Assembly (NCBI GenBank): GCA_030156535.1
Contig: JASGMJ010000014.1
Span: 51,915 to 115,914, forward strand
Reading direction: 5' to 3'
DNA from: Candidatus Sumerlaeota bacterium
GTDB taxonomy: Bacteria > Sumerlaeota > Sumerlaeia > SLMS01 > JAHLLQ01
Length of the DNA: 64,000 nt
The position numbers and the translations under genes were made by a program. Positions 47,448-56,618 of the stretch are shown here, in pieces (position 1 is the stretch's first letter; each line of letters starts with the position of its first letter). The notes under the pieces are model-generated. The model ran no database searches. It was not told the origin of the DNA and saw only the letters and a program-made list of their open reading frames with translations.

Positions 47448-48401
47448 TCAGAATGGTTCCCCGTCCTCTTCGTCCTCGTCGTCGAAAAAATCCTCAAGTT
47501 CCTCGTACTCTTCGTCGTCGAGTTCGCGCAGGGTCCCATGCGCGCCGCGCATCCGGTCGGCGGGAATTCCCGAATCGAGGAAACCGACCCCGTCGGCTCC
47601 GAGGATGGCCTCGATTCCCTCTGCCAGAAACGTCTCCGGCGGCTCGCCGCGCCGCTTGCCCATTTTGATCGCATAACGCAGAATGTTCACGCCGTCTCGG
47701 CTGCTGAAGGGCAGGTTCACCCCGTGCGCCTTTTGGAGGAAATCCGCGACGTATTCCAGCACGGTTTCCTCGGCGAACGGTACGTTGAAGCGCAGAATCT
47801 CCAGTTCCTCCGCGCGGTTCGGGAACGTCACTTCGATTTGCGGCTGAAGGCGCGACTGGATGTATTCCGGAATCTCGTAGGTCGAGGCGTCGTCGTTCAT
47901 TGTGACGCAGATGCGGAAGTCCGCGTGCGCCTTCACCTTCAGGCCCGCGACCACCGACTCCACATAACGGCGCATGTCGAGCAACGGCGCGAGCGACGCC
48001 CATGACTTCTCGCTCATGCGGTTGCCTTCGTCCAGGATGCAGATGCCGCCGCGCACCATGGCCGTCACCAGTGGCGACGCATGATAGGCGATCTGCCCCG
48101 CGCCCGCAATGACCGGCGTCACCAGCAGGTCCTCCGGGCGCGTGTCCATCGTGCACTGGACGATGTAGACTTCCTGCCCCAATTCCTTTGCAACGCTGTA
48201 GGCCAGCGTCGTTTTCCCCACGCCCGGCTTGCCGATCAGGCGCGGGTTCAGCGGAATATCGCGCTCCTCCACGACCATCCAGGCCGCGATCAGTTGCTCG
48301 CGCACGCGTTCGCTTCCGATCCAGCGCGCCGGCACATCGTCCGGGTGCGCCAGATGGAGTTCGATTCCTTCGATCTGTGCGGTTTGCGACATTCCTGACA
48401 T
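47448..48401 (-). CDS. MoxR-like AAA+ ATPase with acidic tail
   Basis: AAA_5-type ATPase with Walker A GKPGVGKTT (57-65), Walker B GGICILDEGNRM (118-128), a sensor-1 asparagine in ICVTMND, and an arginine-rich second half. All core residues are present. The last 24 residues are nearly all Asp and Glu. MoxR proteins usually act as chaperones beside VWA-domain partners; none is encoded here. 317 residues. It heads the six-gene leftward cluster. Confidence 0.88.
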   Translation of the reverse strand: MSGMSQTAQIEGIELHLAHPDDVPARWIGSERVREQLIAAWMVVEERDIPLNPRLIGKPGVGKTTLAYSVAKELGQEVYIVQCTMDTRPEDLLVTPVIAGAGQIAYHASPLVTAMVRGGICILDEGNRMSEKSWASLAPLLDMRRYVESVVAGLKVKAHADFRICVTMNDDASTYEIPEYIQSRLQPQIEVTFPNRAEELEILRFNVPFAEETVLEYVADFLQKAHGVNLPFSSRDGVNILRYAIKMGKRRGEPPETFLAEGIEAILGADGVGFLDSGIPADRMRGAHGTLRELDDEEYEELEDFFDDEDEEDGEPF

Positions 48402-48458
48402 CCTGTTCCGGCAGCAATAGCATTTAGTTGCGGAATAACAATCCAGCCACCCCGCTGG

Positions 48459-51092
48459 TCAACCGATGTCCTCGGTGGCTCCGGCGGGGACGAACCCCTT
48501 CTTCTCCGTCAGCCGCAGCAACGCGGGCAGCAGCAGCAGCGACGCGAACAGGGTGAACGACACACCGATGATCGAGAACAACCCGAGTTCCCGGATGCCC
48601 CGGAAATTCGCCAGCGCCAGCGAGCCGAACCCGAACATCGTGGTCAGGGCCGTAATAATCACGGCCCGTCCCGTCCGCGTGATGGTCAGCATCATGTCCC
48701 GCTTGTCGTCCTCGTAGTAGCGCTGGAGCAGGTGAATCCCCGAGTCCACGCCGATGCCGATAATCATCGGCAGCGAAATGATGTTCAGGTAGTGCAGCTC
48801 CATTCCCAGCAAATAGACAACGCCGAGCATCGCCATCAGTGCCATCACCACCGGGAAAACCGCGAGCATCGCTCGCCACAAATTCTCGAAGTAGATGATG
48901 AGATACACAAACACGGCCAGCAGCACGAGCAGCACTGTTTTCGCGAGGTCGCGGATGATGATGCGCCGCAGCTCCTCCTGAATCACGACGCTGCCCGTTA
49001 CGATGGGGGGCGGCTCCATGCCGCTGCCGATGCTGTCGAGAAACGCCGGGGGAATTTCGCTCTGCCAATTGATGTCCGAATCCGTTGGCGGATAAATCTT
49101 TGTGACGATGCGGCACTCCGTCTCCGATGGCTGGTAGATGTAGGACTTCGCGATGCGGTTCAGCTTTCGCGTGTCCGCATCCGGGACATTCGGATCGTGC
49201 CGGTCGAGGTCGATGGGCACGCCGTCGCTCGCCAGTGCCTGCACCGCCGCATCCTGATACGTTTGCAGCGTCCCGATGAACTCGTCGAACACCCACGGTG
49301 CAATGTTGTATTCCCCCCCGATGCGGACAAGCTGCGAGCGGATGTCCCTCACATTCAGACGCGCCATGCGGTCGAGCTGGCTCTTCTGCGACTCTGCGGA
49401 AGGTACGTAATAGCGCAGCGAATCCACGGCGACCAGATCGTATCCCGACAACTCCGCCGCATAGATGTTGCGGAACAGAAGGTCGTTTGCCTCCAGCGCT
49501 TCCTGCCGGCTCTGCGCTTCCACGATCACGACGATCTGGTTGCTTGGCACCTGGAAGTGATCCACGATCCGGTCGCGCAACGCCACGTAGTCCTCGCTTG
49601 GCTGCTTCAACGTGCGGAAGTCGTCCTCGAAGACCACATTGCACCCCTGGGATCCCAGGTAGCCGCACACCACCAGGCCCGTCAGGAGCGTGGCGCGCGG
49701 ATAGTGGCTGATCGTGAAGTGAAAGCGCCGCAGCCCGAACGCCGACATGGGGCGCCGCGTGAACTCGCCCACGGGGCCGCGACCGAAGAACACCAGCATC
49801 GGCGGCAGCACCATCAGCACCGCGCCCAGGCAGCACAAAACGCCAAGGCCGGCGACAAGTCCCAGCTCGCGAAAGCCCACGAAGCTCGTCATCATCATTC
49901 CGAAGAACGCGATCGCCGTCGTCAGCGCACCCGCAATGATGCCCGGCCCCGTCTCCACCACGGCCTGCCGCAATGCCTCGCGGTTCTCCCGACCCAGGCG
50001 CACTTCCTCCAGATAACGGTTGTACAGGTGGACCGAGAAGTCGATCCCCAGTCCGATCAGAATCGCGGAGAACACGATCGTCACCTGTGTCAGACGGCCG
50101 ACGAACAGGCTCGTCAGTCCGAGTGTCCACACGACGCCGATTACCAGCGGAATCGCGACGAACAGCAGAGCCTCGGGGCGCCGGAAGGCGAAGAAGAAGA
50201 GCGAAATCACCGCGATGAACGAGGCGATCGACGTGCGGAAGAAGTCCTCTTTCACCAATTCAGTGTCGGCAATCGTCTCCCAGTGCGCGCCGAAAAACGA
50301 GATGGCCACAGTCTGGGTGTCCGGATCGTCGGGTTCGCCGAACTCGGGGTTGCGCAGGAAGAAACCGCGCTTCGTTTCTTCGAGAAACGTCTTCAGATTC
50401 TGGGCGAAGCGCAGGTCCGTCGCGGGCTCTACCGGCCAGGCGAGCAACAGCAGCATCTCGCCGTCCTGCGACATGAAGTACTGGTCGCGCAGGTTCGAGC
50501 GCAGCTTCAACGGCCCGCTCTTGATTTTCACGCGCTCGGCCAGAACCCGGTAAATGTTCAGCGGGTCTTGCAGCAGGCGTTCGCGCTGCTGCTCATTCAG
50601 CGAAGGCACCGCATTGAGTTTCGACCGCAGATCGCTCAGTTGCCGCTGGATGTTCTCCTCACTCAGGCACTGTTCGATGACTTCCCAGTCCGCGCGTGTC
50701 AGCAGGCTGATGACTCGTGACTTGCCGGCTGGCGTGCCCAGATCCAGCGACTCCGGCGTGATTCCCTTGGTGATGTCGCGGATGAAGCGCGGGTCGTCCA
50801 GATAGTCCGCCAGCATGTCGGCGGTCTTCTTCAGTTCGTCTTCGTGCCCCGGTGGCGCTTCGACGACGACGAGCATGAAATCGAAGTTGTGCCCGAAGTC
50901 GTTGAGGGCTGCGCGGTGATTCTTCGCTGCTTCCGAATCCTCCGGGAGCAGCTCGCTGACATCCATCTCGATGGCCAGGCGCGTCTGGATTGCCCAGATC
51001 GACACCAGTGTCATGACAGCGGCAACGGCCAGGCACAGCACGGGGTGCACGGAAACGAACGTCGAAAATCGGCGAACCGAGAACTGTGTCAT
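48459..51092 (-). CDS. MMPL/RND family exporter (HpnN-like)
   Basis: An 877-residue integral membrane protein with the RND architecture: one membrane helix, a large periplasmic loop, five helices, then the same again. Each half contains the GxGxDxxxH-type motif of MMPL proteins (IGLGIDFSVHLYNRYLEE and IGIGVDSGIHLLQRYYED). The family exports lipids such as hopanoids or outer-membrane lipids. The next gene upstream encodes a LolB-like lipoprotein, supporting an outer-membrane lipid role. 120 nt separate the two. Confidence 0.92.
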   Translation of the reverse strand: MTQFSVRRFSTFVSVHPVLCLAVAAVMTLVSIWAIQTRLAIEMDVSELLPEDSEAAKNHRAALNDFGHNFDFMLVVVEAPPGHEDELKKTADMLADYLDDPRFIRDITKGITPESLDLGTPAGKSRVISLLTRADWEVIEQCLSEENIQRQLSDLRSKLNAVPSLNEQQRERLLQDPLNIYRVLAERVKIKSGPLKLRSNLRDQYFMSQDGEMLLLLAWPVEPATDLRFAQNLKTFLEETKRGFFLRNPEFGEPDDPDTQTVAISFFGAHWETIADTELVKEDFFRTSIASFIAVISLFFFAFRRPEALLFVAIPLVIGVVWTLGLTSLFVGRLTQVTIVFSAILIGLGIDFSVHLYNRYLEEVRLGRENREALRQAVVETGPGIIAGALTTAIAFFGMMMTSFVGFRELGLVAGLGVLCCLGAVLMVLPPMLVFFGRGPVGEFTRRPMSAFGLRRFHFTISHYPRATLLTGLVVCGYLGSQGCNVVFEDDFRTLKQPSEDYVALRDRIVDHFQVPSNQIVVIVEAQSRQEALEANDLLFRNIYAAELSGYDLVAVDSLRYYVPSAESQKSQLDRMARLNVRDIRSQLVRIGGEYNIAPWVFDEFIGTLQTYQDAAVQALASDGVPIDLDRHDPNVPDADTRKLNRIAKSYIYQPSETECRIVTKIYPPTDSDINWQSEIPPAFLDSIGSGMEPPPIVTGSVVIQEELRRIIIRDLAKTVLLVLLAVFVYLIIYFENLWRAMLAVFPVVMALMAMLGVVYLLGMELHYLNIISLPMIIGIGVDSGIHLLQRYYEDDKRDMMLTITRTGRAVIITALTTMFGFGSLALANFRGIRELGLFSIIGVSFTLFASLLLLPALLRLTEKKGFVPAGATEDIG

Positions 51093-51212
51093 CGTCTCTC
51101 TAAGGGCCGCGGGCTTTCCGCCTTTGGCGTTGTCGTGGCACGAAACTCCTTCCGCCCCACGCTGCCCATCACGCTACCCCCTCCGATTCCCACGCCGCAA
51201 CCAGCTTGGTGC

Positions 51213-52097
51213 TCAGTTTTCCGGTTCCTCAGCCTCCGGCTGAACGGGGGCGTCGCGTTCCATCAGCGCCGCCAGCGGGAAGACCTTCGTCCCCCGGGGC
51301 AGGTAGCACACGTTCTCCGGCTTTACGTCCGAGTTCGGTTTGTAGCCATTGGCCTTGTAGCGCACGTTCATCGCGTCCTGCTGCACGTACAGGTTCATCC
51401 GCGTGGGCAGCGGCTCGAATTCCTCGGTCAGCTCGAAGCCGTCGTAGACGGCCTGCAATTCAACCGCGCCTCCGGGCCCCCGCAGCACCGCCTCGCGCAC
51501 CAGTCCGTCGTCCCGCCGGATGCGCCATGTCATTTTGCGCCCGGCCTCGAACTCCGTCGTCAGGTACAACTCCTTGCGCCCCGCCAGCACCTCCCACTCG
51601 CGCTTCTCCTCAAGGCGGCGCCGCAAATCCCGGTGCACCAGAATCCCCGCCGTCATGTCCGCCAGCGACATGGAACCCAAAATCCCGCCCTGGCGCCGCA
51701 ACTCCGCCAGTGTTCCCTCGTAGAGCTCGCGTTCCTTGTTCAGATGCACCCAGGCATTGTCGCCGCACACAATGACCTCGAAGAGCGTTCCCGTGACGAA
51801 GCGGCCGCCGCGCAGGCGGATGGAATCGGGCTCGTCGTAGATCACCGTCGCGTCAAACCAGACGGTTCCGTCCACACCTTGCTGGCGGATGGCAACCCGG
51901 CCCGAACTCCAAAACACACCGTGTTCCGGCGTGCGGGCTTTCAGAACGCCGTACAACTCGGCCAGACTTCCCTCCGCCAGCACCATCCGCTCGTCCGAGG
52001 GGTAGGGGCTTCGGAAATTCCCATCCTTTCCCGCACACGCGGTGGAAATGACGGCCACGGCCAGGAAGAGCAGCATTCGGGTCAATAGTTGGCGCAC
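51213..52097 (-). CDS. LolA/LolB-like outer membrane lipoprotein-sorting protein
   Basis: GTG 52097 is preceded by GGGGGAG at 8 nt, which I prefer over the ATG at 52118. The 294-residue protein has a lipoprotein signal (LLFLAVAVISTAC, cysteine about 19) and a beta-sheet cone reminiscent of LolA/LolB: GVFWSSGRVAIRQQG, TVWFDATVIYDEPDSIRLRG, GTLFEVIVCGDNAWVH. Partnership with the downstream RND exporter is inferred from adjacency, a pairing seen in other diderm bacteria. Confidence 0.75.
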   Translation of the reverse strand: MRQLLTRMLLFLAVAVISTACAGKDGNFRSPYPSDERMVLAEGSLAELYGVLKARTPEHGVFWSSGRVAIRQQGVDGTVWFDATVIYDEPDSIRLRGGRFVTGTLFEVIVCGDNAWVHLNKERELYEGTLAELRRQGGILGSMSLADMTAGILVHRDLRRRLEEKREWEVLAGRKELYLTTEFEAGRKMTWRIRRDDGLVREAVLRGPGGAVELQAVYDGFELTEEFEPLPTRMNLYVQQDAMNVRYKANGYKPNSDVKPENVCYLPRGTKVFPLAALMERDAPVQPEAEEPEN

Positions 52098-52503
52098 GGC
52101 GGAAACTCCCCCTGACATGAGCTAAATCCATGATTTCAACCGAGTTGGCAGCCCGCAGAGGGCGAGTGTCAAGGCGCGATGGCAGGAGCGGCGGGTGATT
52201 GTCGAAGGTCGCACGGTACTGCCTTGAAGAGGCGGGATCAGAAAACCCAGGCCAGGGGATTCGGTCCGCTGGGGCCATTGCACCCGAACGAATCCTTGCT
52301 CAAGACGGCCTGCTTCCCCTGGATAGTGGCTGGCACCTTTTGGAAACCGTGAGCACGAGGAAGGCAGTGCGCGCTGACCCCGACCCCCGAAGAACGCCTC
52401 CGCCGTTGGCCCCTTCCAATTGACAGTGTTTTCGCGCGGGTGCTTTCGCTCTTGCGGAGAAGGAAGCACTCCTTCTCACAGCCCGCCCCGGGGACCGCGT
52501 CTC
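52098..52503. other. Divergent intergenic region
   Basis: The 406 nt between the LolB-like gene and the LysM gene contain no gene I can support. There is a TTGACA at 52420-52425 on the + strand, without a convincing -10, and a small hairpin GAGAAGG-AAGCACT-CCTTCTC around 52457-52477. They may form the LysM gene's promoter and leader. Confidence 0.4.
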
Positions 52504-53505
52504 TTGCCTGCGATCCGCACCATTTGGCATGGCCTGCTGCCGCTGTTGCTTGCGGCCGCTTTCGCCGTGCCCGCCGCCGCCCAGGGATTCTACTACCGCG
52601 TTCAGAAAGGCGACACCATTGACACCGTGGCACGCCGTTTTCGCATCACCGCCTACGACATTGCACGCGAGAATCGCATCAGGGTGAACGACCGTCTGGT
52701 GGCGGGCAGTCAAATCTGGGTCCCCGGTTCCCCGGCTCCCCGCGTGCCGTCCTCCTCTTCGTCTTCCTCTCATTCCCGCTCCGTGCAGGTTTCCTCGCGC
52801 TCTGCGCCTGTCGCCGCGCCTTCCCAGTCGGCGACGCTTCCGCCGGGCTCCGTTCTTACTGTCCGGCCGGGCGACAGTCTTTGGAAACTGGCCGAAGAGC
52901 ACGGCACCACCGTCGCCGCGCTGGCTGCTGCCAATGGGCTTTCCACGCGTGCTGGCCTTCAGGTCGGGCAGAAGCTCAGGCTGCCCGGCGGCGGAGAAGC
53001 CTCGGCGGTCGAATCGCCATTCGAGGCGATTTCGCCCCCGCCCCGTCCGGCGCCCGTTTCCACTCCTGCTCCACGCACGACGTCCTCTTCTTCGCAAAAG
53101 TCCTCGTCCTCCACCAGTACGAGCAAGGTCAGCGCGCGTGGCTACTCCTGGCCCGTGGAGGGAACCATCCTGCGCCGTTTCGAGAACGGTCTGACATCCA
53201 AGCACGTTGGCCTCGACATCGCCGTGCCCGAGGGCACGCCCGTGCGCGCGGCGCGCGATGGTGTCGTCATCTACGCCGGCGACTCCATCTCGGCCTACGG
53301 CCAGATGGTGATCATCAAGCACGACAACCAGTACGCCACCTGCTGTGCGTTCAACCGGCGGATTCTTGTGAAAGTGAATGACCGCGTGAAACGCGGCCAG
53401 ATCATCGCCGAGTCAGGCGAGGGCCGAAAGGGAGCAGAAGCCTACGTGCACTTCCAGTTGCGCCGCAATGGCGAGGCCATCGACCCCGCCCCCTTCCTTC
53501 CTTGA
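52504..53505 (+). CDS. LysM and degenerate LytM (M23) protein, NlpD/EnvC-like
   Basis: TTG 52504 opens a 333-residue secreted protein (signal [18 protein letters not shown]). Two LysM peptidoglycan-binding domains are at about 20-66 and 118-162, joined by Ser-rich linkers. The C-terminal M23 domain keeps HVGLD (first zinc His and Asp). The residue usually histidine in the Y.H element is Phe (CAFN), and the HxH motif reads YVH, with Tyr in place of the first His. Loss of these ligands suggests no zinc hydrolysis, as in NlpD and EnvC, which activate amidases at division. Ribosome site GGGGA lies 9 nt upstream. Confidence 0.87.
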   Translation: MPAIRTIWHGLLPLLLAAAFAVPAAAQGFYYRVQKGDTIDTVARRFRITAYDIARENRIRVNDRLVAGSQIWVPGSPAPRVPSSSSSSSHSRSVQVSSRSAPVAAPSQSATLPPGSVLTVRPGDSLWKLAEEHGTTVAALAAANGLSTRAGLQVGQKLRLPGGGEASAVESPFEAISPPPRPAPVSTPAPRTTSSSSQKSSSSTSTSKVSARGYSWPVEGTILRRFENGLTSKHVGLDIAVPEGTPVRAARDGVVIYAGDSISAYGQMVIIKHDNQYATCCAFNRRILVKVNDRVKRGQIIAESGEGRKGAEAYVHFQLRRNGEAIDPAPFLP

Positions 53506-53512
53506 ACGAGCC

Positions 53513-53908
53513 TTAGGTCCGCGCCGACGACGACGAGGGGCACTCCTCGCACACGCCGTACAGCACGATGTCCTGCCCTTCGAGTACAAAGCCCTTGGGC
53601 ACCAGCGACTGAACCTGACGCGGGCTTCCCTTGATGCTGAAAAGCTGGTCGCACTTGCGGCAGTAGAAATGGTGGTGCAGCCCCTTGGCCCGCATCTCAT
53701 AGCGCGGCGGATGCCCGGGCACCTCGATGCGCTGAAGTTCGCCGGCCTCCAGCATGGTTTTCACCATGCGGTACACTGTTGCGATGCCCAGCGAAGGCAC
53801 CTCCTTGCGGGCTTCTTCCCACACGTCCTGAGGTGTCATTGGACGCCCCGCCTGTTCAAATACCTGGCGGATCGCGTGCTTCTGAATGGTTTTACGACTT
53901 CCCTGCAT
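53513..53908 (-). CDS. Fur-family transcriptional regulator
   Basis: Residues 1-75 form the winged helix (TPQDVWEEARKEVPSLGIATVYRMVKTMLEAGEL), and the second half is the dimerisation/metal domain: HHHFYCRKC and GVCEEC give the structural Cys4 zinc site and the HHH-containing regulatory site. The 131-residue length fits PerR/Zur/Fur-type proteins; I cannot tell which metal. ATG 53908 follows a 24-bp palindrome by 20 nt, which may be an operator for itself. The gene is convergent with the LysM gene, with 7 nt between stops. Confidence 0.92.
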   Translation of the reverse strand: MQGSRKTIQKHAIRQVFEQAGRPMTPQDVWEEARKEVPSLGIATVYRMVKTMLEAGELQRIEVPGHPPRYEMRAKGLHHHFYCRKCDQLFSIKGSPRQVQSLVPKGFVLEGQDIVLYGVCEECPSSSSART

Positions 53909-53927
53909 AATCCTACCCTATTCAACA

Positions 53928-53951
53928 CGGAGTGCGTGCCCACGCATTCCG
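53928..53951. promoter_or_regulatory. Palindrome upstream of the Fur-family gene
   Basis: CGGAGTGCGTG (53928-53938) faces CACGCATTCCG (53941-53951), matching at 10 of 11 positions with 2 nt between. It ends 20 nt upstream of the gene's ATG, in the right place to be an operator. It could also form a hairpin in the leader. Confidence 0.5.
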
Positions 53952-54039
53952 CTCCAGACTCCATCTCCCGCAGGCAGTACCTACATGCGGGATGCGTGAT
54001 ACAAGGATGAAAGAGCCTCACCGGGCCGCGTGACAAGAG

Positions 54040-54873
54040 CTAAGATTTTGCTGCTGCCAGCGGTTTGGCTGATTTCAACCGCTCTTTCATCCACTCATCC
54101 CTGACCTGCAGGAGCTGGGCCGCGATACTCACGGCAATCTCGGCGGGGTGATTTGTGCCGAGCGGCAGGCCCACCGGGCAGTGGAAGCTCCTGACCTGCT
54201 CCTCGGGAATCCCGGCGTCGAGCAACTCGCGCCGAAGCACGGCCGCCTTGGACTTGCTGCCGATCACCCCCAGATACGGGAACACGCGCCCCGAGCGGAA
54301 GATCTCTTCCAGAATCGGCCGGTCCAACTTGTGTCCCATTGTCATCGAAAGGACGAAGGTGTTGGCAGGCAATTCCGCGACGCGCGAAGCCATGTTGGCT
54401 TCCTCGACCCGGCGCAGCGTCGCGGCCTGCGGCAGACGGTCGAGCCATTCGGCCCGGGAGTCGAACACCGTGATCCGGCAGGGGAGCGTCAGCAGCAGCC
54501 GCGTCAGCGCCTGGCAGACGTGCCCCGCGCCGAAGACCGCCACGTTCCACTCCGCATGATTGTACGCCTCGAAGAACAGCCGCACCACCCCTCCGCACGT
54601 CATGCCGACGTCGCGCTGCAAGTTCCAGTCGGCGAAGCGCGTGGGCGCGGCCTCCGGATCGTCCAGCATCGCCTGGGCCTCGACGATCGCTTTGGCCTCA
54701 ACGCGCCCGCCGCCCACCGTGCCCGAATGCAGCCCGGACTCCAGCACCAGCATCCGGCTGCCGGGGTCCTGCGGCGTACTCCCCACAGCATCCACCATCG
54801 TCACGCAGACAAAGGGAACGCCCTGTTCCAAAAGATTCGTGAAGTTTTCCAGAAAACTCGCGTTTGTCGCCAT
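54040..54873 (-). CDS. xdhC: XdhC family molybdenum-enzyme maturation protein
   Basis: XdhC inserts the sulfurated molybdenum cofactor into xanthine dehydrogenase-type enzymes. The 277-residue protein has the N-terminal CoxI/XdhC domain with MTCGG (in DVGMTCGGVVRLFFEA) and a C-terminal Rossmann fold (WNVAVFGAGHVCQALTRLL; YLGVIGSKSK). ATG 54873 has AGGAG 9 nt upstream. No xanthine dehydrogenase subunit or other molybdenum enzyme is nearby, so its client is unknown. Confidence 0.9.
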   Translation of the reverse strand: MATNASFLENFTNLLEQGVPFVCVTMVDAVGSTPQDPGSRMLVLESGLHSGTVGGGRVEAKAIVEAQAMLDDPEAAPTRFADWNLQRDVGMTCGGVVRLFFEAYNHAEWNVAVFGAGHVCQALTRLLLTLPCRITVFDSRAEWLDRLPQAATLRRVEEANMASRVAELPANTFVLSMTMGHKLDRPILEEIFRSGRVFPYLGVIGSKSKAAVLRRELLDAGIPEEQVRSFHCPVGLPLGTNHPAEIAVSIAAQLLQVRDEWMKERLKSAKPLAAAKS

Positions 54874-54941
54874 CGGTTCCAACTCCTGTCGAGCGTGGGC
54901 ACATTGCCGCACGGCGCATGCGGCCGCAAGAGAAGGTGCGG

Positions 54942-56618
54942 CTACCGCACTCCCGGTGGTCTCCCGTCAAACAGATAGAAGTCCGGATTTTCCGAGCCCG
55001 GCGGCCAGACGAGCAACGGCTCGCGGTTGGCCGCGAACCACCATTCCGTGCGGCTCCAGAACCCCTTGCGGTTTTGCATCAGGTGCGCATCGTAGGGAGG
55101 CTCGCCATTGAACTGAATGCCCGCGGGAATGTGCCCCCACTCCTGCTGGATGTCGAACACCACGCCGTCGAGCGCCAGCGTCTTGATCCGCAGCTCCTCC
55201 GTCCCCAGAAAGGCGGTGATGTCGTCGAAGACCTTCGGCGTGGCGCGCTCCGTCCAGTACGTCGTCTCGAACGGGAACTCCGTCCCTGATTTCGCGGCGA
55301 GCCGCACGGGGAGATTGTAGAACCCCAGTCCCGGCCGTGCGCCGGGCAGGAACCCCTCGGCCAGCAGCAACGCCACTCCCGCGCAGACGGCCATGGTGCG
55401 GCTCGACGGTTTCGGCGCCAGCAGCGCTTCCTTCCACCGGACGGGCAGGGCCTCGGGCATCCGAGCCGCCAGCAGCGTCAACGGCACGAAGGCCGGAAAA
55501 AACAGGCGCACGCCATCGTAGCGCGGCGACGACGGGAGCATTGCCGCGGCGAACGGCCCGGCCGCCAGCAACAGCAGCAGGAGGTCGAACTCCCCGAGCC
55601 GTTTCTCGCGCCACGCCACGCGCGCCACCCCCGCCACTCCCGCCAGGGCCAGAAGGCTCCACGCCACGGGACTCGCCACGAGCGTCATCACCAGCGGATA
55701 ATGCCACGGCACCGGCTCGCCGTTACCCGGGGGCAGCACCCACTTCTCACCCAGATACCAAACGCCATAGTGCGCGTGCTCGCGGATGAACTGCCAGTAT
55801 TCCCACAGCCGCGCGCCCGTCTCGTCCCACATCCACGGCCAGATTGCCAACGCCAGCAAGGGCCCGAGCGCCGCCACGAGCAGCGCCGTGAGCGCGTCGC
55901 GCTTCCAGCAATGCCCACTGCTTCGCCCCATCCACGGGCGCAGCAGCAACCACGCCACCAGTGCCACCACGAGGATCAGGCCGTTCACCTTTGCCGCCAA
56001 TGCAAGCCCGCCCACGGCTGCCAGCGCGAGCCTTCGCCCCCATTTTTCAAGGTCGCCAGCCGCCACCCACAGAGCCAGCACCGTCAGGAACGCCATCACC
56101 GTTTCCGAAGCAGCGAAGTGCGCATGCCCCAGAAGACGGGGATGCAGCGCGTACCCCGCCGCCACCACACAGGACCACGGATGTCCCACGCGCCGGCGGG
56201 CGAGCACATACAGCATCAGCACCGTTGCCGCGAACAAGGCCGCCGGCACAGTGCGCATCGCCAGCAGCGCATGCCCGCGCGGCGCCAGTCCCAGCGTCAA
56301 TGCCCCCAGCCACTTCACCAGGGGCGGGAACTCATGCACCGATTCCCATCCCGCGCGGATGCCTTCGCCCGACAACGCCTCGCCGGGCGAGAGCAGTAGC
56401 GTCCGCGCCCACGAAGCCACGTCGCGATAGGCTGGATAATAAAGTCCCTCGTCCCAGCACATGCCCAGTTGCGTGCCCGTTGCCAGAACGTAGGCGAACA
56501 GGGCCAGTGCCGTCAGGGCGATGGTCGTTCGGGCGGCTCGTGCCGCAATGCGCGCTTGCAAGTCTTCCACGGCGCCAGACGCTCCGTGCGGCAGGCCGTG
56601 CCGCGGCAGGACGGTCAC
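54942..56618 (-). CDS. GT-C fold glycosyltransferase (PMT/ArnT-like)
   Basis: Eleven or so transmembrane helices, with the GT-C signature after the first one: MCWDEGLYYPAYRD, where the Asp-Glu pair is the catalytic/metal DxD-like site. VHEFPPLVKWLGALTLG and HPRLLGHAHFAASETVMAF fit the mannosyltransferase/ArnT family. A C-terminal soluble domain of about 130 residues follows. 558 residues. It starts at GTG 56618, overlapping the aroQ stop (GTGA), so it is cotranscribed with aroQ. Donor and acceptor are unknown. Confidence 0.85.
   Translation of the reverse strand: MTVLPRHGLPHGASGAVEDLQARIAARAARTTIALTALALFAYVLATGTQLGMCWDEGLYYPAYRDVASWARTLLLSPGEALSGEGIRAGWESVHEFPPLVKWLGALTLGLAPRGHALLAMRTVPAALFAATVLMLYVLARRRVGHPWSCVVAAGYALHPRLLGHAHFAASETVMAFLTVLALWVAAGDLEKWGRRLALAAVGGLALAAKVNGLILVVALVAWLLLRPWMGRSSGHCWKRDALTALLVAALGPLLALAIWPWMWDETGARLWEYWQFIREHAHYGVWYLGEKWVLPPGNGEPVPWHYPLVMTLVASPVAWSLLALAGVAGVARVAWREKRLGEFDLLLLLLAAGPFAAAMLPSSPRYDGVRLFFPAFVPLTLLAARMPEALPVRWKEALLAPKPSSRTMAVCAGVALLLAEGFLPGARPGLGFYNLPVRLAAKSGTEFPFETTYWTERATPKVFDDITAFLGTEELRIKTLALDGVVFDIQQEWGHIPAGIQFNGEPPYDAHLMQNRKGFWSRTEWWFAANREPLLVWPPGSENPDFYLFDGRPPGVR

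Noticed and set aside
48732..50720. Long open frame opposite the RND exporter gene
   Set aside because: His/Gln/Arg-rich nonsense composition; the leftward frame has unmistakable RND motifs.
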